From assembly GCA_017445475.1 (NCBI GenBank), contig JAFSUB010000010.1:1-38628 (forward strand): a DNA stretch of 38,628 bases. The letters run 5' to 3'. The number at the start of each line of letters is the position of its first letter. Position 1 is the stretch's first letter. This document shows positions 1 to 7,119 of the stretch, piece by piece. The translations under genes were made by a program, and so were the position numbers. This DNA comes from Alphaproteobacteria bacterium. Lineage in GTDB: Bacteria > Pseudomonadota > Alphaproteobacteria > RF32 > CAG-239. The notes beneath the pieces were generated by a model. It was not told the origin of the DNA, ran no database searches, and saw only the letters and a list, made by a program, of their open reading frames with translations.

Positions 1-24
1 CTCTACCAACTGAGCTATCTGACC
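1..24 (-). tRNA. tRNA 5' part, cut by the window edge
   Basis: Read on the minus strand, the first bases are a 7-nt acceptor strand GGTCAGA, the TA at positions 8-9, D-stem GCTC, D-loop AGTTGGTA and the returning GAG. This is the standard 5' third of a bacterial elongator tRNA. The anticodon lies outside the window, so the isotype cannot be read. It lies downstream of rnhB on the same strand. Confidence 0.8.
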
Positions 25-91
25 AAGCTCAAAAATCGACATACTTATAATGTATAAAAATGCGCTTGTCCAGCACAAAATTGATTTTTTT

Positions 92-724
92 TCACTTTTT
101 TGCACAAAGCAACGCCATAACGGGTTTATACGTTTTTCTGTGCTCGGGACAAATGCCGAATTTTTTTAAGGCTTCGATATGTTCTTTTGTGCCATATCCC
201 GCGTTCTTTTCAAACCCGTAATAAGGATATTTAAGCGCCATTTCTTTCATCAAATTGTCGCGATAAACCTTTGCAACAACGGAGGCGCCGGCAATGGAAT
301 ATGATTTTGAATCGCCTTTGATGACACACCGGTTCAAACAAGAAAATTCTTTGGGTGTTCTGTTTCCGTCAATTAAAGCCATATTGGGTTTAACCTCAAG
401 GTTTGAAACGGCACGGCTCATAGCCAAAAACGTTGCCTGTAAAATGTTGAGCTCGTCAATTTCTTTGGCGCTTGCAAGCCCGATACCATAAGTCAGGTTT
501 TTCTTTTCGGCCTCCTCTTTTATCAGCGCATAAAGCTCTTCTCTGCGTTTTTTTGAAAGTTTTTTTGAATCATCTAAATGCTTTGCCAAATGAGGATGAA
601 TCGGCGTTTTCAAAAAGACAACCGCACCCGCGACAACAGGGCCGACCCATGGCCCGCGTCCGGCCTCATCAACGCCTGCAATCAATCCGTTATATGTGTT
701 TTCAATTTCAAAATCGGGCATCAC
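92..724 (-). CDS. rnhB: Ribonuclease HII
   Basis: Ribonuclease HII cuts the RNA strand of RNA/DNA hybrids and removes misincorporated ribonucleotides from DNA in the cytoplasm. The protein is 210 aa, normal for the family. The N-terminal signature GVDEAGRGP (residues about 17-25) carries the first acidic pair D19/E20. The later acidic residues are in ALIDGNR (about 118) and in the KVYRD block (about 156). The start is one of two adjacent Met codons. It stands alone on the minus strand, with a tRNA downstream and a divergent unknown gene upstream. There is nothing unusual in its sequence. Confidence 0.95.
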   Translation of the reverse strand: MMPDFEIENTYNGLIAGVDEAGRGPWVGPVVAGAVVFLKTPIHPHLAKHLDDSKKLSKKRREELYALIKEEAEKKNLTYGIGLASAKEIDELNILQATFLAMSRAVSNLEVKPNMALIDGNRTPKEFSCLNRCVIKGDSKSYSIAGASVVAKVYRDNLMKEMALKYPYYGFEKNAGYGTKEHIEALKKFGICPEHRKTYKPVMALLCAKK

Positions 725-784
725 TTTTTCACCTTTTGCCCAAATCTATAACACACATTTGCTTTCATATCAAAAAGTTTTTTG

Positions 785-812
785 TTGACTTTTGAAAACG
801 CATCCATAACAC
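785..812 (+). promoter_or_regulatory. Possible sigma70-type promoter
   Basis: TTGACT (785-790), a 16-bp spacer and TAACAC (807-812) lie about 65 bp before the ATG at 877. The -10 box is only a moderate match. Confidence 0.35.
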
Positions 813-876
813 TAAAATCAAAAGCAAACATGCGCTGTTGGCGTCTTAATTTGCAAAACAAAATCGGAAGGATGAT

Positions 877-1539
877 ATGAACGATACCAACTGTTTTCAT
901 AAGTTGTTGCATTTTTTGTTTACAAAAGAAGTATATCGAGAAAATGATTCTCAAATTAAACAATATAAGTTTTGCGGGTTGGTTTTTCTGAAAAAGGAAA
1001 AAACGGTTTATCGAAAAAAGACTTGGTTTTTGGGTTTTCATTTTTGCAAAACAAGGCTTCCGCGGTGGAAGAGAGTAAGAAAAAAACACAATCAGCTGGT
1101 TTTAACAGAATTGTTAAATGACAAACGAATTGTTTTGGATTTTGATTTTGTTTATAAACAACTTGAAGGACTTCCTATTGAAAGCTATGAAATCAGAAAA
1201 ATCAAGCTCAAAGATATCAAACGCGAGTGGTATGACAAAACATATTTGCTTGAAGAATGTTCGCCATATGCTTATTTGAATGGTGATAAACAGAGATATC
1301 AAAAATATGTTGAAGAAAACACCCATTGTTCTCCTTTCGATATGTCCCAAAAAAGATATGACGCACTCATTGCATCACTTGATAAAAAAGGATTTGATGA
1401 AAGGAAAATGCCTGTTATCAATGCAATAAACAATGTCATCATAGACGGACAACATCGCTGCTGCTGGCTTTTAAAAAAATACGGTGGCGATTTTGAACTT
1501 GCCGCATTATTTCTTTACCTCGTGCGAAAAAAATCTTGA
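877..1539 (+). CDS. Unknown protein with ParB-like DGQHR motif
   Basis: 220 aa, with GGAAGGATGAT just upstream of the ATG as ribosome binding site. I do not recognise a named family. Two parts stand out. Residues about 28-60 hold a twice-repeated pattern (KFCGLVFLKK, then WFLGFHFCKT), similar in style to the short Lys-rich FGI-type repeats at the N-termini of some bacterial glycosyltransferases. The C-terminal region has VIIDGQHRCCWLLKKYGGD, which resembles the DGxHR core of the ParB/Srx nuclease-like fold. It has no signal peptide or membrane segment. It sits alone between rnhB (divergent) and typA (same strand, 67 bp downstream). A role linked to surface polysaccharide or nucleotide binding is only a guess. 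Confidence 0.75.
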   Translation: MNDTNCFHKLLHFLFTKEVYRENDSQIKQYKFCGLVFLKKEKTVYRKKTWFLGFHFCKTRLPRWKRVRKKHNQLVLTELLNDKRIVLDFDFVYKQLEGLPIESYEIRKIKLKDIKREWYDKTYLLEECSPYAYLNGDKQRYQKYVEENTHCSPFDMSQKRYDALIASLDKKGFDERKMPVINAINNVIIDGQHRCCWLLKKYGGDFELAALFLYLVRKKS

Positions 1540-1552
1540 AATCACAAAAAAA

Positions 1553-1579
1553 TGCGTTTATAGCTAACGCAAATTTTTT
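1553..1579 (+). terminator. Weak intrinsic terminator
   Basis: TGCGTT (1553-1558) pairs with AACGCA (1566-1571), followed by six T. The stem is short, so termination between the unknown gene and typA may be partial. Confidence 0.4.
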
Positions 1580-1606
1580 AAGAAAATCAAAGAAAGAAGA
1601 ACGAAT

Positions 1607-3424
1607 ATGAGTATGCGAAATATTGCGATTATCGCCCACGTTGACCACGGAAAAACAACGCTTGTCGACGGAATGCTCAAACAAAGCGGCACATTTCGCG
1701 ACAACCAAAAAATTGTCGATTGCGTTTTGGACAGCAACGATTTGGAACGCGAGCGCGGTATAACGATTTTATCAAAATGTACGTCGGTTGAATGGAACGG
1801 ACACCACATCAACATTGTTGACACCCCCGGCCACGCCGATTTCGGCGGTGAGGTTGAACGCATCCTGTCGATGGTTGACGGGGTTGTTTTGCTTGTCGAT
1901 TCTTCCGAAGGGCCCATGCCGCAAACAAAGTTTGTTTTGGGCAAAGCCTTAAAAATCGGCTTAAAGCCGATTGTCGTCATCAATAAGGCCGACAAACCCG
2001 ATGCGCGTCCAGATGAGGTGCTCAACGAGATTTTTGACCTTTTTGTAAGCTTAAATGCTTCGGATGAACAGCTTGATTTTCCGGTTTTGTATGCTTCGGG
2101 GCGCAACGGTTGGGCCGTTCAAGACTTGGGCGACGAAAAAAAGGATTTAACGCCTTTGTTTGAGCTGATTCTGTCTTATGTGAGCGAGCCGAAATGTGAA
2201 AAAGACAAACCGTTTTCAATGCTTGTTACAACACTCGAAGGCGACAAATTTTTAGGCCGCATTTTAACGGGCAAAATTTTGTCCGGAACGCTCAAATTAA
2301 ATGATGCCGTTAAGGTCATTAACGAACACGGCGAGGTCGAGCGCACACGAATTGCCAAGATTTTGGCCTATAAGGGTTTGGATCGGGTGGCTTTGACAGA
2401 AGCTCATGCCGGTGATATTGTGGCCGTGGCGGGGGTGGCCAAAGGCACGGTTGCCGATACCATTTGCGATTATAGTGTCAACACGCCGATTAAGGCCCAG
2501 CCGATTGATCCGCCGACGCTTGCAATGACGTTTTGCGTTAATGATTCTCCTCTTGCAGGCCGCGAAGGCGATAAGGTAACATCGCGTATGATTTGGGACA
2601 GGCTTCAAAAAGAGGCGGAAAGCAACATCGCCCTCAAAATTTCCAAAACCGATAAGACGGATTCGTTTGAAGTGGCGGGCAGGGGAGAACTCCAGCTTGG
2701 CGTGCTGATTGAAACGATGCGCCGCGAAGGCTTCGAGCTTTCGATTTCACGCCCGCGCGTTTTGTTCAAAAAAGACGATAACGGCCAGCTTTTAGAGCCG
2801 ATTGAGGAAGTTGTGGTTGATGTTGATGAGGAATTTTCCGGGACCGTGGTTGAAAAAATGGGGTTGCGCCGCGCCGAAATGACAGATATGATTCCTTCAC
2901 AGCTCGGCGGTAAAGTGCGCCTTGTGTTCAAAGCCCCATCGCGCGGGCTTATCGGCTATCACAGCGAATTTTTAACCGACACGCGCGGCACCGGTGTCAT
3001 GAACCGCATTTTTTACGGCTATGAGCCTTATAAGGGCGAAATTGAGGGACGCCGAACAGGCGTTTTGATATCTTCCGAAAACGGCACGGCCGTTGCTTAT
3101 GCTTTGTGGAAACTTCAAGACAGAGGGCCGATGTTTGTTGAACACAACAGCCCCGTCTATGTTGGTATGATTATCGGCGAACACACAAAATCAAACGATA
3201 TTGAGGTTAATCCGACAAAAACCAAGCAGCTTACAAATATTCGAGCGGCCGGAAAAGATGAGGCAATCGACCTTATTCCGCCAAAAAAAATGAGCTTGGA
3301 ACAGGCGCTTTCCTATATCAGTGCCGATGAACTTTTGGAAGTTACGCCGAAATCATTGAGGCTTCGCAAAAAAATCTTGGATCCGCTTGCGCGCAAAAGG
3401 GCAAAACCTGAAATTGAGTCTTAA
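1607..3424 (+). CDS. typA: Translational GTPase TypA/BipA
   Basis: Ribosome-binding GTPase of the EF-G family, linked to stress and cold growth and to 50S assembly. It is 605 aa against about 607 in E. coli. G-domain motifs are complete: AHVDHGKTT (P loop, residues 10-18), the DxxG region DTPGHADFGGEV near residue 70, and NKADKPDARPDE for base recognition. Domain II and EF-G-type domains III and V follow. The TypA-specific C-terminal domain holds TNIRAAGKDE near residue 545. The start has AAGAAG upstream and the canonical MRNIAIIAHVDHGK beginning. It appears to be transcribed singly or by read-through from the unknown gene upstream. Confidence 0.97.
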   Translation: MSMRNIAIIAHVDHGKTTLVDGMLKQSGTFRDNQKIVDCVLDSNDLERERGITILSKCTSVEWNGHHINIVDTPGHADFGGEVERILSMVDGVVLLVDSSEGPMPQTKFVLGKALKIGLKPIVVINKADKPDARPDEVLNEIFDLFVSLNASDEQLDFPVLYASGRNGWAVQDLGDEKKDLTPLFELILSYVSEPKCEKDKPFSMLVTTLEGDKFLGRILTGKILSGTLKLNDAVKVINEHGEVERTRIAKILAYKGLDRVALTEAHAGDIVAVAGVAKGTVADTICDYSVNTPIKAQPIDPPTLAMTFCVNDSPLAGREGDKVTSRMIWDRLQKEAESNIALKISKTDKTDSFEVAGRGELQLGVLIETMRREGFELSISRPRVLFKKDDNGQLLEPIEEVVVDVDEEFSGTVVEKMGLRRAEMTDMIPSQLGGKVRLVFKAPSRGLIGYHSEFLTDTRGTGVMNRIFYGYEPYKGEIEGRRTGVLISSENGTAVAYALWKLQDRGPMFVEHNSPVYVGMIIGEHTKSNDIEVNPTKTKQLTNIRAAGKDEAIDLIPPKKMSLEQALSYISADELLEVTPKSLRLRKKILDPLARKRAKPEIES

Positions 3425-3515
3425 TTTAAATTTTGAGTGAACATATAAAAAAAATGCTTGATTTTGAGAAGATATGTGTGTATCAATAAAGCCGATTGCT
3501 TCAATTCAAAACGAT

Positions 3516-3591
3516 AGGGGCGTAGTTCAGTTGGTAGAACATCGGTCTCCAAAACCGGGTGTCGTGGGTTCAAGTCCTGCCGCCCCTGCCA
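3516..3591 (+). tRNA. trnW: tRNA-Trp (CCA anticodon)
   Basis: A full cloverleaf can be folded. Acceptor AGGGGCG (3516-3522) pairs with CGCCCCT (3581-3587). The D-stem is GTTC/GAAC. The anticodon stem is TCGGT/ACCGG with loop CTCCAAA, giving anticodon CCA at 3549-3551. The T-stem is GTGGG/CCTGC with loop TTCAAGT. Discriminator G is followed by an encoded CCA at 3589-3591. tRNA-Trp directly before secE is a common bacterial arrangement. Confidence 0.97.
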
Positions 3592-3638
3592 GTTTTTATT
3601 AAAGCAAAGGTTCAACCATAAAATAGGATTTTAGAAAA

Positions 3639-3833
3639 GTGAAAGTCAGTCCGATACAGTTTTTCAGACAGGTTCGTCAAGAGATAAAAAAAATCACTTG
3701 GCCGACAAAAAAAGAAGTTTCGCAGGTTACAACTGTTGTTCTTTTCATTGTTTTTTTAGCGGCGGTGTTTTTCTTTGCCGTTGATGTTGTGTTGGCTGCT
3801 GTTGTCAAACTTGTGTTGGGATTTGGAGCATAA
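3639..3833 (+). CDS. secE: Preprotein translocase subunit SecE
   Basis: Small inner-membrane subunit that clamps the SecY channel. It is 64 aa, the short single-span form typical of alphaproteobacteria. The N-terminal amphipathic part FFRQVRQEIKKITWPTKKEV carries the conserved WPT motif. One membrane helix follows (about residues 31-60). The start codon is GTG at 3639, since the family begins just before this point and no better ATG exists. It lies after tRNA-Trp and 4 bp before nusG, so the two are surely one operon. Confidence 0.95.
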   Translation: MKVSPIQFFRQVRQEIKKITWPTKKEVSQVTTVVLFIVFLAAVFFFAVDVVLAAVVKLVLGFGA

Positions 3834-3837
3834 AAAA

Positions 3838-4371
3838 ATGGCTGCACGTTGGTATGTTGTTAATGTATATTCCGGCTCTGAAAAGAAAGTTGCCGAATCG
3901 CTCAAAGAGCAAGCCGTCTTAAAAAAGATGGAAGATAAAATTTTGGACGTTTTGGTTCCAACCGAAGATGTTGTTGAAATTAAAAAAGGCAAAAAAGTTT
4001 CTTCCGAGAAAAAGTTTTTCCCCGGCTATATTTTGGTTAAAATGGAAATGTCCGACGAAAGCTGGCACGTTGTGAAAAACACACCGCGCGTCAGTGGCTT
4101 TTTGGGCAGCCGCAACAAGCCTCAACCCATTTCCGAAAAAGAGGTTGAGCATTTAATGAAACAAATTGAAGAAGGCATTGAGCGTCCTGAAATCATTGCC
4201 ACATTTGAAGCAGGCGAAAACGTTCGTGTAACCGACGGTCCGTTTGCCTCCTTTGTCGGCGTCGTTGAAGAAGTTGACATGGAAAAAACCCGTCTTAAAG
4301 TTTCGGTTTCCATTTTCGGTCGCTACACGCCGGTGGAGTTAGAATTTTCTCAAGTCGAAAAAATAAAATAA
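3838..4371 (+). CDS. nusG: Transcription termination/antitermination factor NusG
   Basis: Binds RNA polymerase and couples it to ribosomes or Rho. 177 aa from the ATG at 3838 (RWYVVNVYSGSEKKVAE is the normal NusG start). An upstream in-frame start at 3775 would overlap secE and add non-family residues. The NGN domain fills residues 4-115 and the KOW domain the C-terminal 55 residues (GENVRVTDGPFASFVGVVEEV). In most bacteria rplK follows directly. Here the stop codon lies at the edge of a large inverted repeat and no ribosomal protein gene follows, so the usual secE-nusG-rplKAJL-rpoBC string is broken. Confidence 0.97.
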   Translation: MAARWYVVNVYSGSEKKVAESLKEQAVLKKMEDKILDVLVPTEDVVEIKKGKKVSSEKKFFPGYILVKMEMSDESWHVVKNTPRVSGFLGSRNKPQPISEKEVEHLMKQIEEGIERPEIIATFEAGENVRVTDGPFASFVGVVEEVDMEKTRLKVSVSIFGRYTPVELEFSQVEKIK

Positions 4372-4476
4372 AAGCGTATAATGGCTATCTGCTAGGAAGC
4401 TCTTTTGCTTGTGTACCTGTTTTGTACACGTCACAAAAGAGCTTCCGTCGCATCTAGCTCATTCTCCGCTTTTATT
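4366..4476. repeat. Long palindromic element overlapping the nusG stop
   Basis: Two imperfect inverted arms, 4366-4416 and 4424-4476. The inner part is perfect: GGAAGCTCTTTTG (4395-4407) against CAAAAGAGCTTCC (4434-4446). Inside it GTGTAC (4411-4416) pairs with GTACAC (4424-4429). The outer arms share AAATAAAAGCG and AATG blocks. The nusG TAA (4369-4371) lies in the left arm, so the nusG mRNA would end in a very stable hairpin. It may act as a terminator, a processing site or a 3' stabiliser. The right arm is a diverged copy of the 90-bp repeat that follows. Confidence 0.8.
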
Positions 4477-4720
4477 TAGCTTGTACACTGCGAAAACAGG
4501 CTTACGGCTTATTTAGCTCATTATCCGCTTTTATTTGGCCCAAACAGGCTTATTGCCTTATCTACCTTTTTTGTATACGTCGCAAAAGAGCTTACGGCTT
4601 ATTTAGCTCATTATCCGCTTTTATTTGGCCCAAACGGGCTTATTGCCTTATCTACCTTTTTTGTATACGTCGCAAAAGAGCTTACGGCGTATTTAGCTCA
4701 TTCTCCGCTTTTATTTGGTT
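4442..4720. repeat. 90-bp tandem repeat array with diverged flanking copy
   Basis: Two nearly identical 90-bp units at 4501-4590 and 4591-4680 begin with CTTACGGCTTATTTAGCTCA and differ at one base (AACAGG/AACGGG). A third partial unit starts at 4681 and fades near 4720. A diverged unit occupies 4442-4500. The period is a multiple of three and one frame stays open across the units, but it has no start codon or ribosome binding site, so I treat it as non-coding. The stretch 4721-4896 after it is AT-rich with no recognisable feature. Confidence 0.85.
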
Positions 4721-4896
4721 TGAAAAAAAATTTCTGTAATTAAAAAAAATCCTTCAAAGCCTTATTTTAATCGATTCGTTTTCTTAATTTTTTTAAAAAT
4801 GTTGATTTTTAAGCCCGAAAATCGCCTAAAATCTTAACAAAGACCTAAAATTAAGCCTTAAAATGCAAAAAAGTTGTATAACTTCGCAATATTTAT

Positions 4897-4924
4897 TTGA
4901 CATTTGATATAAAACCGCTAACAT
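4897..4924 (+). promoter_or_regulatory. Probable promoter of the HU gene
   Basis: TTGACA (4897-4902), a 16-bp spacer and TAACAT (4919-4924) lie 50 bp before the HU start. The perfect -35 box makes this a good candidate. Confidence 0.55.
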
Positions 4925-4974
4925 CAAGCTTGTGAGGTGTAAAATCCTTATTAACTTATAGAAAGGAAAAAAAT

Positions 4975-5247
4975 ATGAATAAAACAGAATTCGTTGCAAA
5001 TGTTGCAAAAGTAGCTGGCGTTACAAAAGTTGAAGTTTCAAAAGTTTTGGCTGCCGGCATCTCTGTCATCACAAAAGCTTTGAAAAAAGGTGAAACAGTT
5101 CAGATTATTGGTTTTGGTTCATACTCTGTTGCAAAACGTGCTGCCCGCAAAGGTCGCAACCCTGCAACTGGTAAAGAAATCAAGATTCCTGCTTCAAAAG
5201 CACCTAAATTTAGAGCAGGTAAAGCTTTAAGAGACGCAGTTAAATAA
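4975..5247 (+). CDS. hup: HU family DNA-binding protein
   Basis: Small basic nucleoid protein that bends DNA as a dimer. It is 90 aa, the standard HU length. MNKTEFVANVAKVAGVTK is the helical base. GFGSYSVAKRAARKGRNPATG matches the HU signature before the beta arms, and FRAGKALRDAVK ends the chain. AAAGGA precedes the ATG. It is monocistronic: own promoter at 4897, strong terminator at 5276. Confidence 0.96.
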   Translation: MNKTEFVANVAKVAGVTKVEVSKVLAAGISVITKALKKGETVQIIGFGSYSVAKRAARKGRNPATGKEIKIPASKAPKFRAGKALRDAVK

Positions 5248-5275
5248 TTTAACACACACCTTAAAGTAAAAAAAA

Positions 5276-5305
5276 GCGCCGGAAAAATTATTCCGGTGTT
5301 TTTTT
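5276..5305 (+). terminator. Intrinsic terminator of hup
   Basis: Stem CGCCGGAA (5277-5284) pairs with TTCCGGTG (5291-5298, one G-U) around a 6-nt loop, followed by seven T. Confidence 0.85.
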
Positions 5306-5394
5306 GTTTCTGTCTGCTAAAAAAACCTTGCAAAATTTTATAAAAACTTTAAGATGCTATGAAGTGAAAAATTGACTTTAATACAAGGTATCAA

Positions 5395-6750
5395 ATGAAA
5401 AAAAGCTATATCTTTGCGCTTTGTTTGGCGCTGTTCTCATCATCAAGCGCCGGTGCTATATCTCTTTTTGAGGCAATGGGTGAGGCTTATGAGCACAATC
5501 CGACGCTTGAGGGACAGCGTGCTTATTTGCGTTCTGTTGATGAAAATGTTGCCATCGCAAAATCGGGTTATCGTCCCAATCTGTCTCTAAACGGCGGCTA
5601 TTCCGACACACACGCGCACAATGATGTTGTGCCGATTGTAAATGACGGCTATCAAAAAACCGTTTCAGCCAACGTGAGCCAGCCGATATTCAACGGTTTT
5701 TCAACATACAACAGCGTTAAGGCGGCCGACAAAACGGTTAAGGCCGAGCAAAGCAATCTGCTCACGGTTGAACAGCAGGTTTTGCTTTCTGCCGGCACAG
5801 CGTATCTTGATGTTTTAAAAGACGAATCAATCGTCAAGTTGCAAAAAAACAACGAACGGCTGTTAAAAAAGCGTTTGGATGAAACGCGCGAACGGTTTAA
5901 TGTGGGTGAGGTTACAAGAACAGACGTTTCTCAAGCCGAGGCGCGCCACAGCGCGGCCATTTCCGACCTCATAGCGGCAGAGGGCAATTTGGCGGCCTCA
6001 AAAGCGGCCTATCTTCAAATCATCGGAAGTGCCCCCGAAGCTTTGGTCGAGCCGACGGAACTGACAAAGATGTTTCCTGCCTCAATGAATGAAGCCTTAA
6101 ACTATGCCAAAGAGCACAACTATGCCTTAAAAGCGGCAAAAGATAATTTTGACGCGCAGTCGTATAATGTTTCGGCAACCGGCGGTGCTTTGCTGCCGCA
6201 AGTAACGTTTGACGCTTCGGCTTCGCGCGGCAAGTCGGAAGCAAGAAACACGAAAGATCCTGAAACGCACACATACCAATGGGGCGTAAATATGACTGTT
6301 CCGTTATACAACGGCGGTGAAACGCGCGCCAAAATCAGGCAGAGCAAATATCGCAAGTGGCAGGCACACGAGGCTGTTTTAGAGGCTGAACGCAATGTGG
6401 TTTCAAGTGTTACTTCAAGTTGGGAATATATGAATGCAAATTTGTCGCGCACCAAGTCTGTTAAAGATCAAGTCAAGGCGTATGCCATTGCGTTAGACGG
6501 TGTTCAGCAGGAAGAAGCTTTGGGCAACCGGACGGTTTTGGACGTGTTAGATGCATATCAATCTTTGCTTAATGCCAATGTTTCCGAGGTTCAGGCCATG
6601 CGGGATTATTACGTTTCGGGAATGCAGCTGTTGCTTTCGATGGGCAGGCTGACAGCCAAAAATTTGGGGCTTAACGTAGAGTTTTACGATGCTGAAAAGC
6701 ATTCCAAGAAAACGCGCGGCAAATGGCTTTCGCTATCGGCGGACAAATAA
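5395..6750 (+). CDS. tolC: TolC family outer-membrane channel protein
   Basis: 451 aa. An N-terminal signal peptide (MKKSYIFALCLALFSSSSAGA) is followed by two copies of the outer-membrane efflux fold. The first spans about residues 22-215, with NPTLEGQRAYLRSVDENVAIAKSG and QPIFNG. The second spans about 230-430, with NVSATGGALLPQVT and VPLYNGG. It trimerises to form the outer-membrane exit duct for type I secretion and drug-efflux pumps. AAGG stands before the ATG. No pump or membrane-fusion gene is adjacent. The following order, PopZ-type gene then valS, is a typical alphaproteobacterial neighbourhood. Confidence 0.93.
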   Translation: MKKSYIFALCLALFSSSSAGAISLFEAMGEAYEHNPTLEGQRAYLRSVDENVAIAKSGYRPNLSLNGGYSDTHAHNDVVPIVNDGYQKTVSANVSQPIFNGFSTYNSVKAADKTVKAEQSNLLTVEQQVLLSAGTAYLDVLKDESIVKLQKNNERLLKKRLDETRERFNVGEVTRTDVSQAEARHSAAISDLIAAEGNLAASKAAYLQIIGSAPEALVEPTELTKMFPASMNEALNYAKEHNYALKAAKDNFDAQSYNVSATGGALLPQVTFDASASRGKSEARNTKDPETHTYQWGVNMTVPLYNGGETRAKIRQSKYRKWQAHEAVLEAERNVVSSVTSSWEYMNANLSRTKSVKDQVKAYAIALDGVQQEEALGNRTVLDVLDAYQSLLNANVSEVQAMRDYYVSGMQLLLSMGRLTAKNLGLNVEFYDAEKHSKKTRGKWLSLSADK

Positions 6751-6772
6751 GCAGAAAGAAGGGGGACTTGTG

Positions 6773-7027
6773 ATGGACATCAACGAAGAGGTTTCAACCG
6801 AAGAAATTTTAGCATCAATCAGGAGCATATTGCTTGAAAAGCAGGAAGCGTTGTCAAAAGAAGAAATTTTTGAATTAACGCGGGATATGGTTTATAAAAC
6901 GGCCTCTCGGGCCGATTTTGATCGCGTAACAGACGAAATGATTGCAGATGTTGCCTTGCTTTTTGAGCAAGAGGCACGAAAAAACGAAAAAAGCGTTGTC
7001 CGAGTGCGGGCAAAGACAGATTTGTAA
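6773..7027 (+). CDS. Short PopZ/DUF2497-type protein
   Basis: 84 aa from the ATG at 6773, with GGGGG at 6761-6765 as ribosome binding site (an in-frame GTG at 6770 is possible). Residues 7-20 (VSTEEILASIRSIL) match the N-terminal helix of PopZ, the alphaproteobacterial cell-pole organiser, where that helix recruits client proteins. The position directly before valS fits too. It is less than half the length of Caulobacter PopZ. The long acidic/proline linker and the WLDANLP-type C-terminal oligomerisation region are absent; the rest is a helical stretch. It may be a minimal or degenerated PopZ. The gene starts 22 bp after tolC, so the two are probably cotranscribed. Confidence 0.75.
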   Translation: MDINEEVSTEEILASIRSILLEKQEALSKEEIFELTRDMVYKTASRADFDRVTDEMIADVALLFEQEARKNEKSVVRVRAKTDL

Positions 7028-7119
7028 AAGCAAGGCTCTTAATCTGTCTTAAGAAAAATGTGTCGCCCTTTTAAGCAAAAAGGGCATTTGTGTTTGAAAA
7101 ACAATAAATGGAAAGAACA

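Noticed and set aside
3775-3837. Extended NusG start
   Set aside because: It overlaps secE, and the family begins at the ATG at 3838, four bases after the secE stop.
4366-4720. CRISPR array
   Set aside because: The units are directly adjacent 90-bp tandem repeats without unique spacers, and no cas genes are present.
4480-4740. Open frame through the 90-bp repeats
   Set aside because: It lacks a start codon and ribosome binding site, and the period being a multiple of three makes an open frame easy to get by chance.
7065-7085. Hairpin between the popZ-like gene and valS as a terminator
   Set aside because: There is no T-run after the stem, and valS has no evident promoter of its own, so read-through is more likely.
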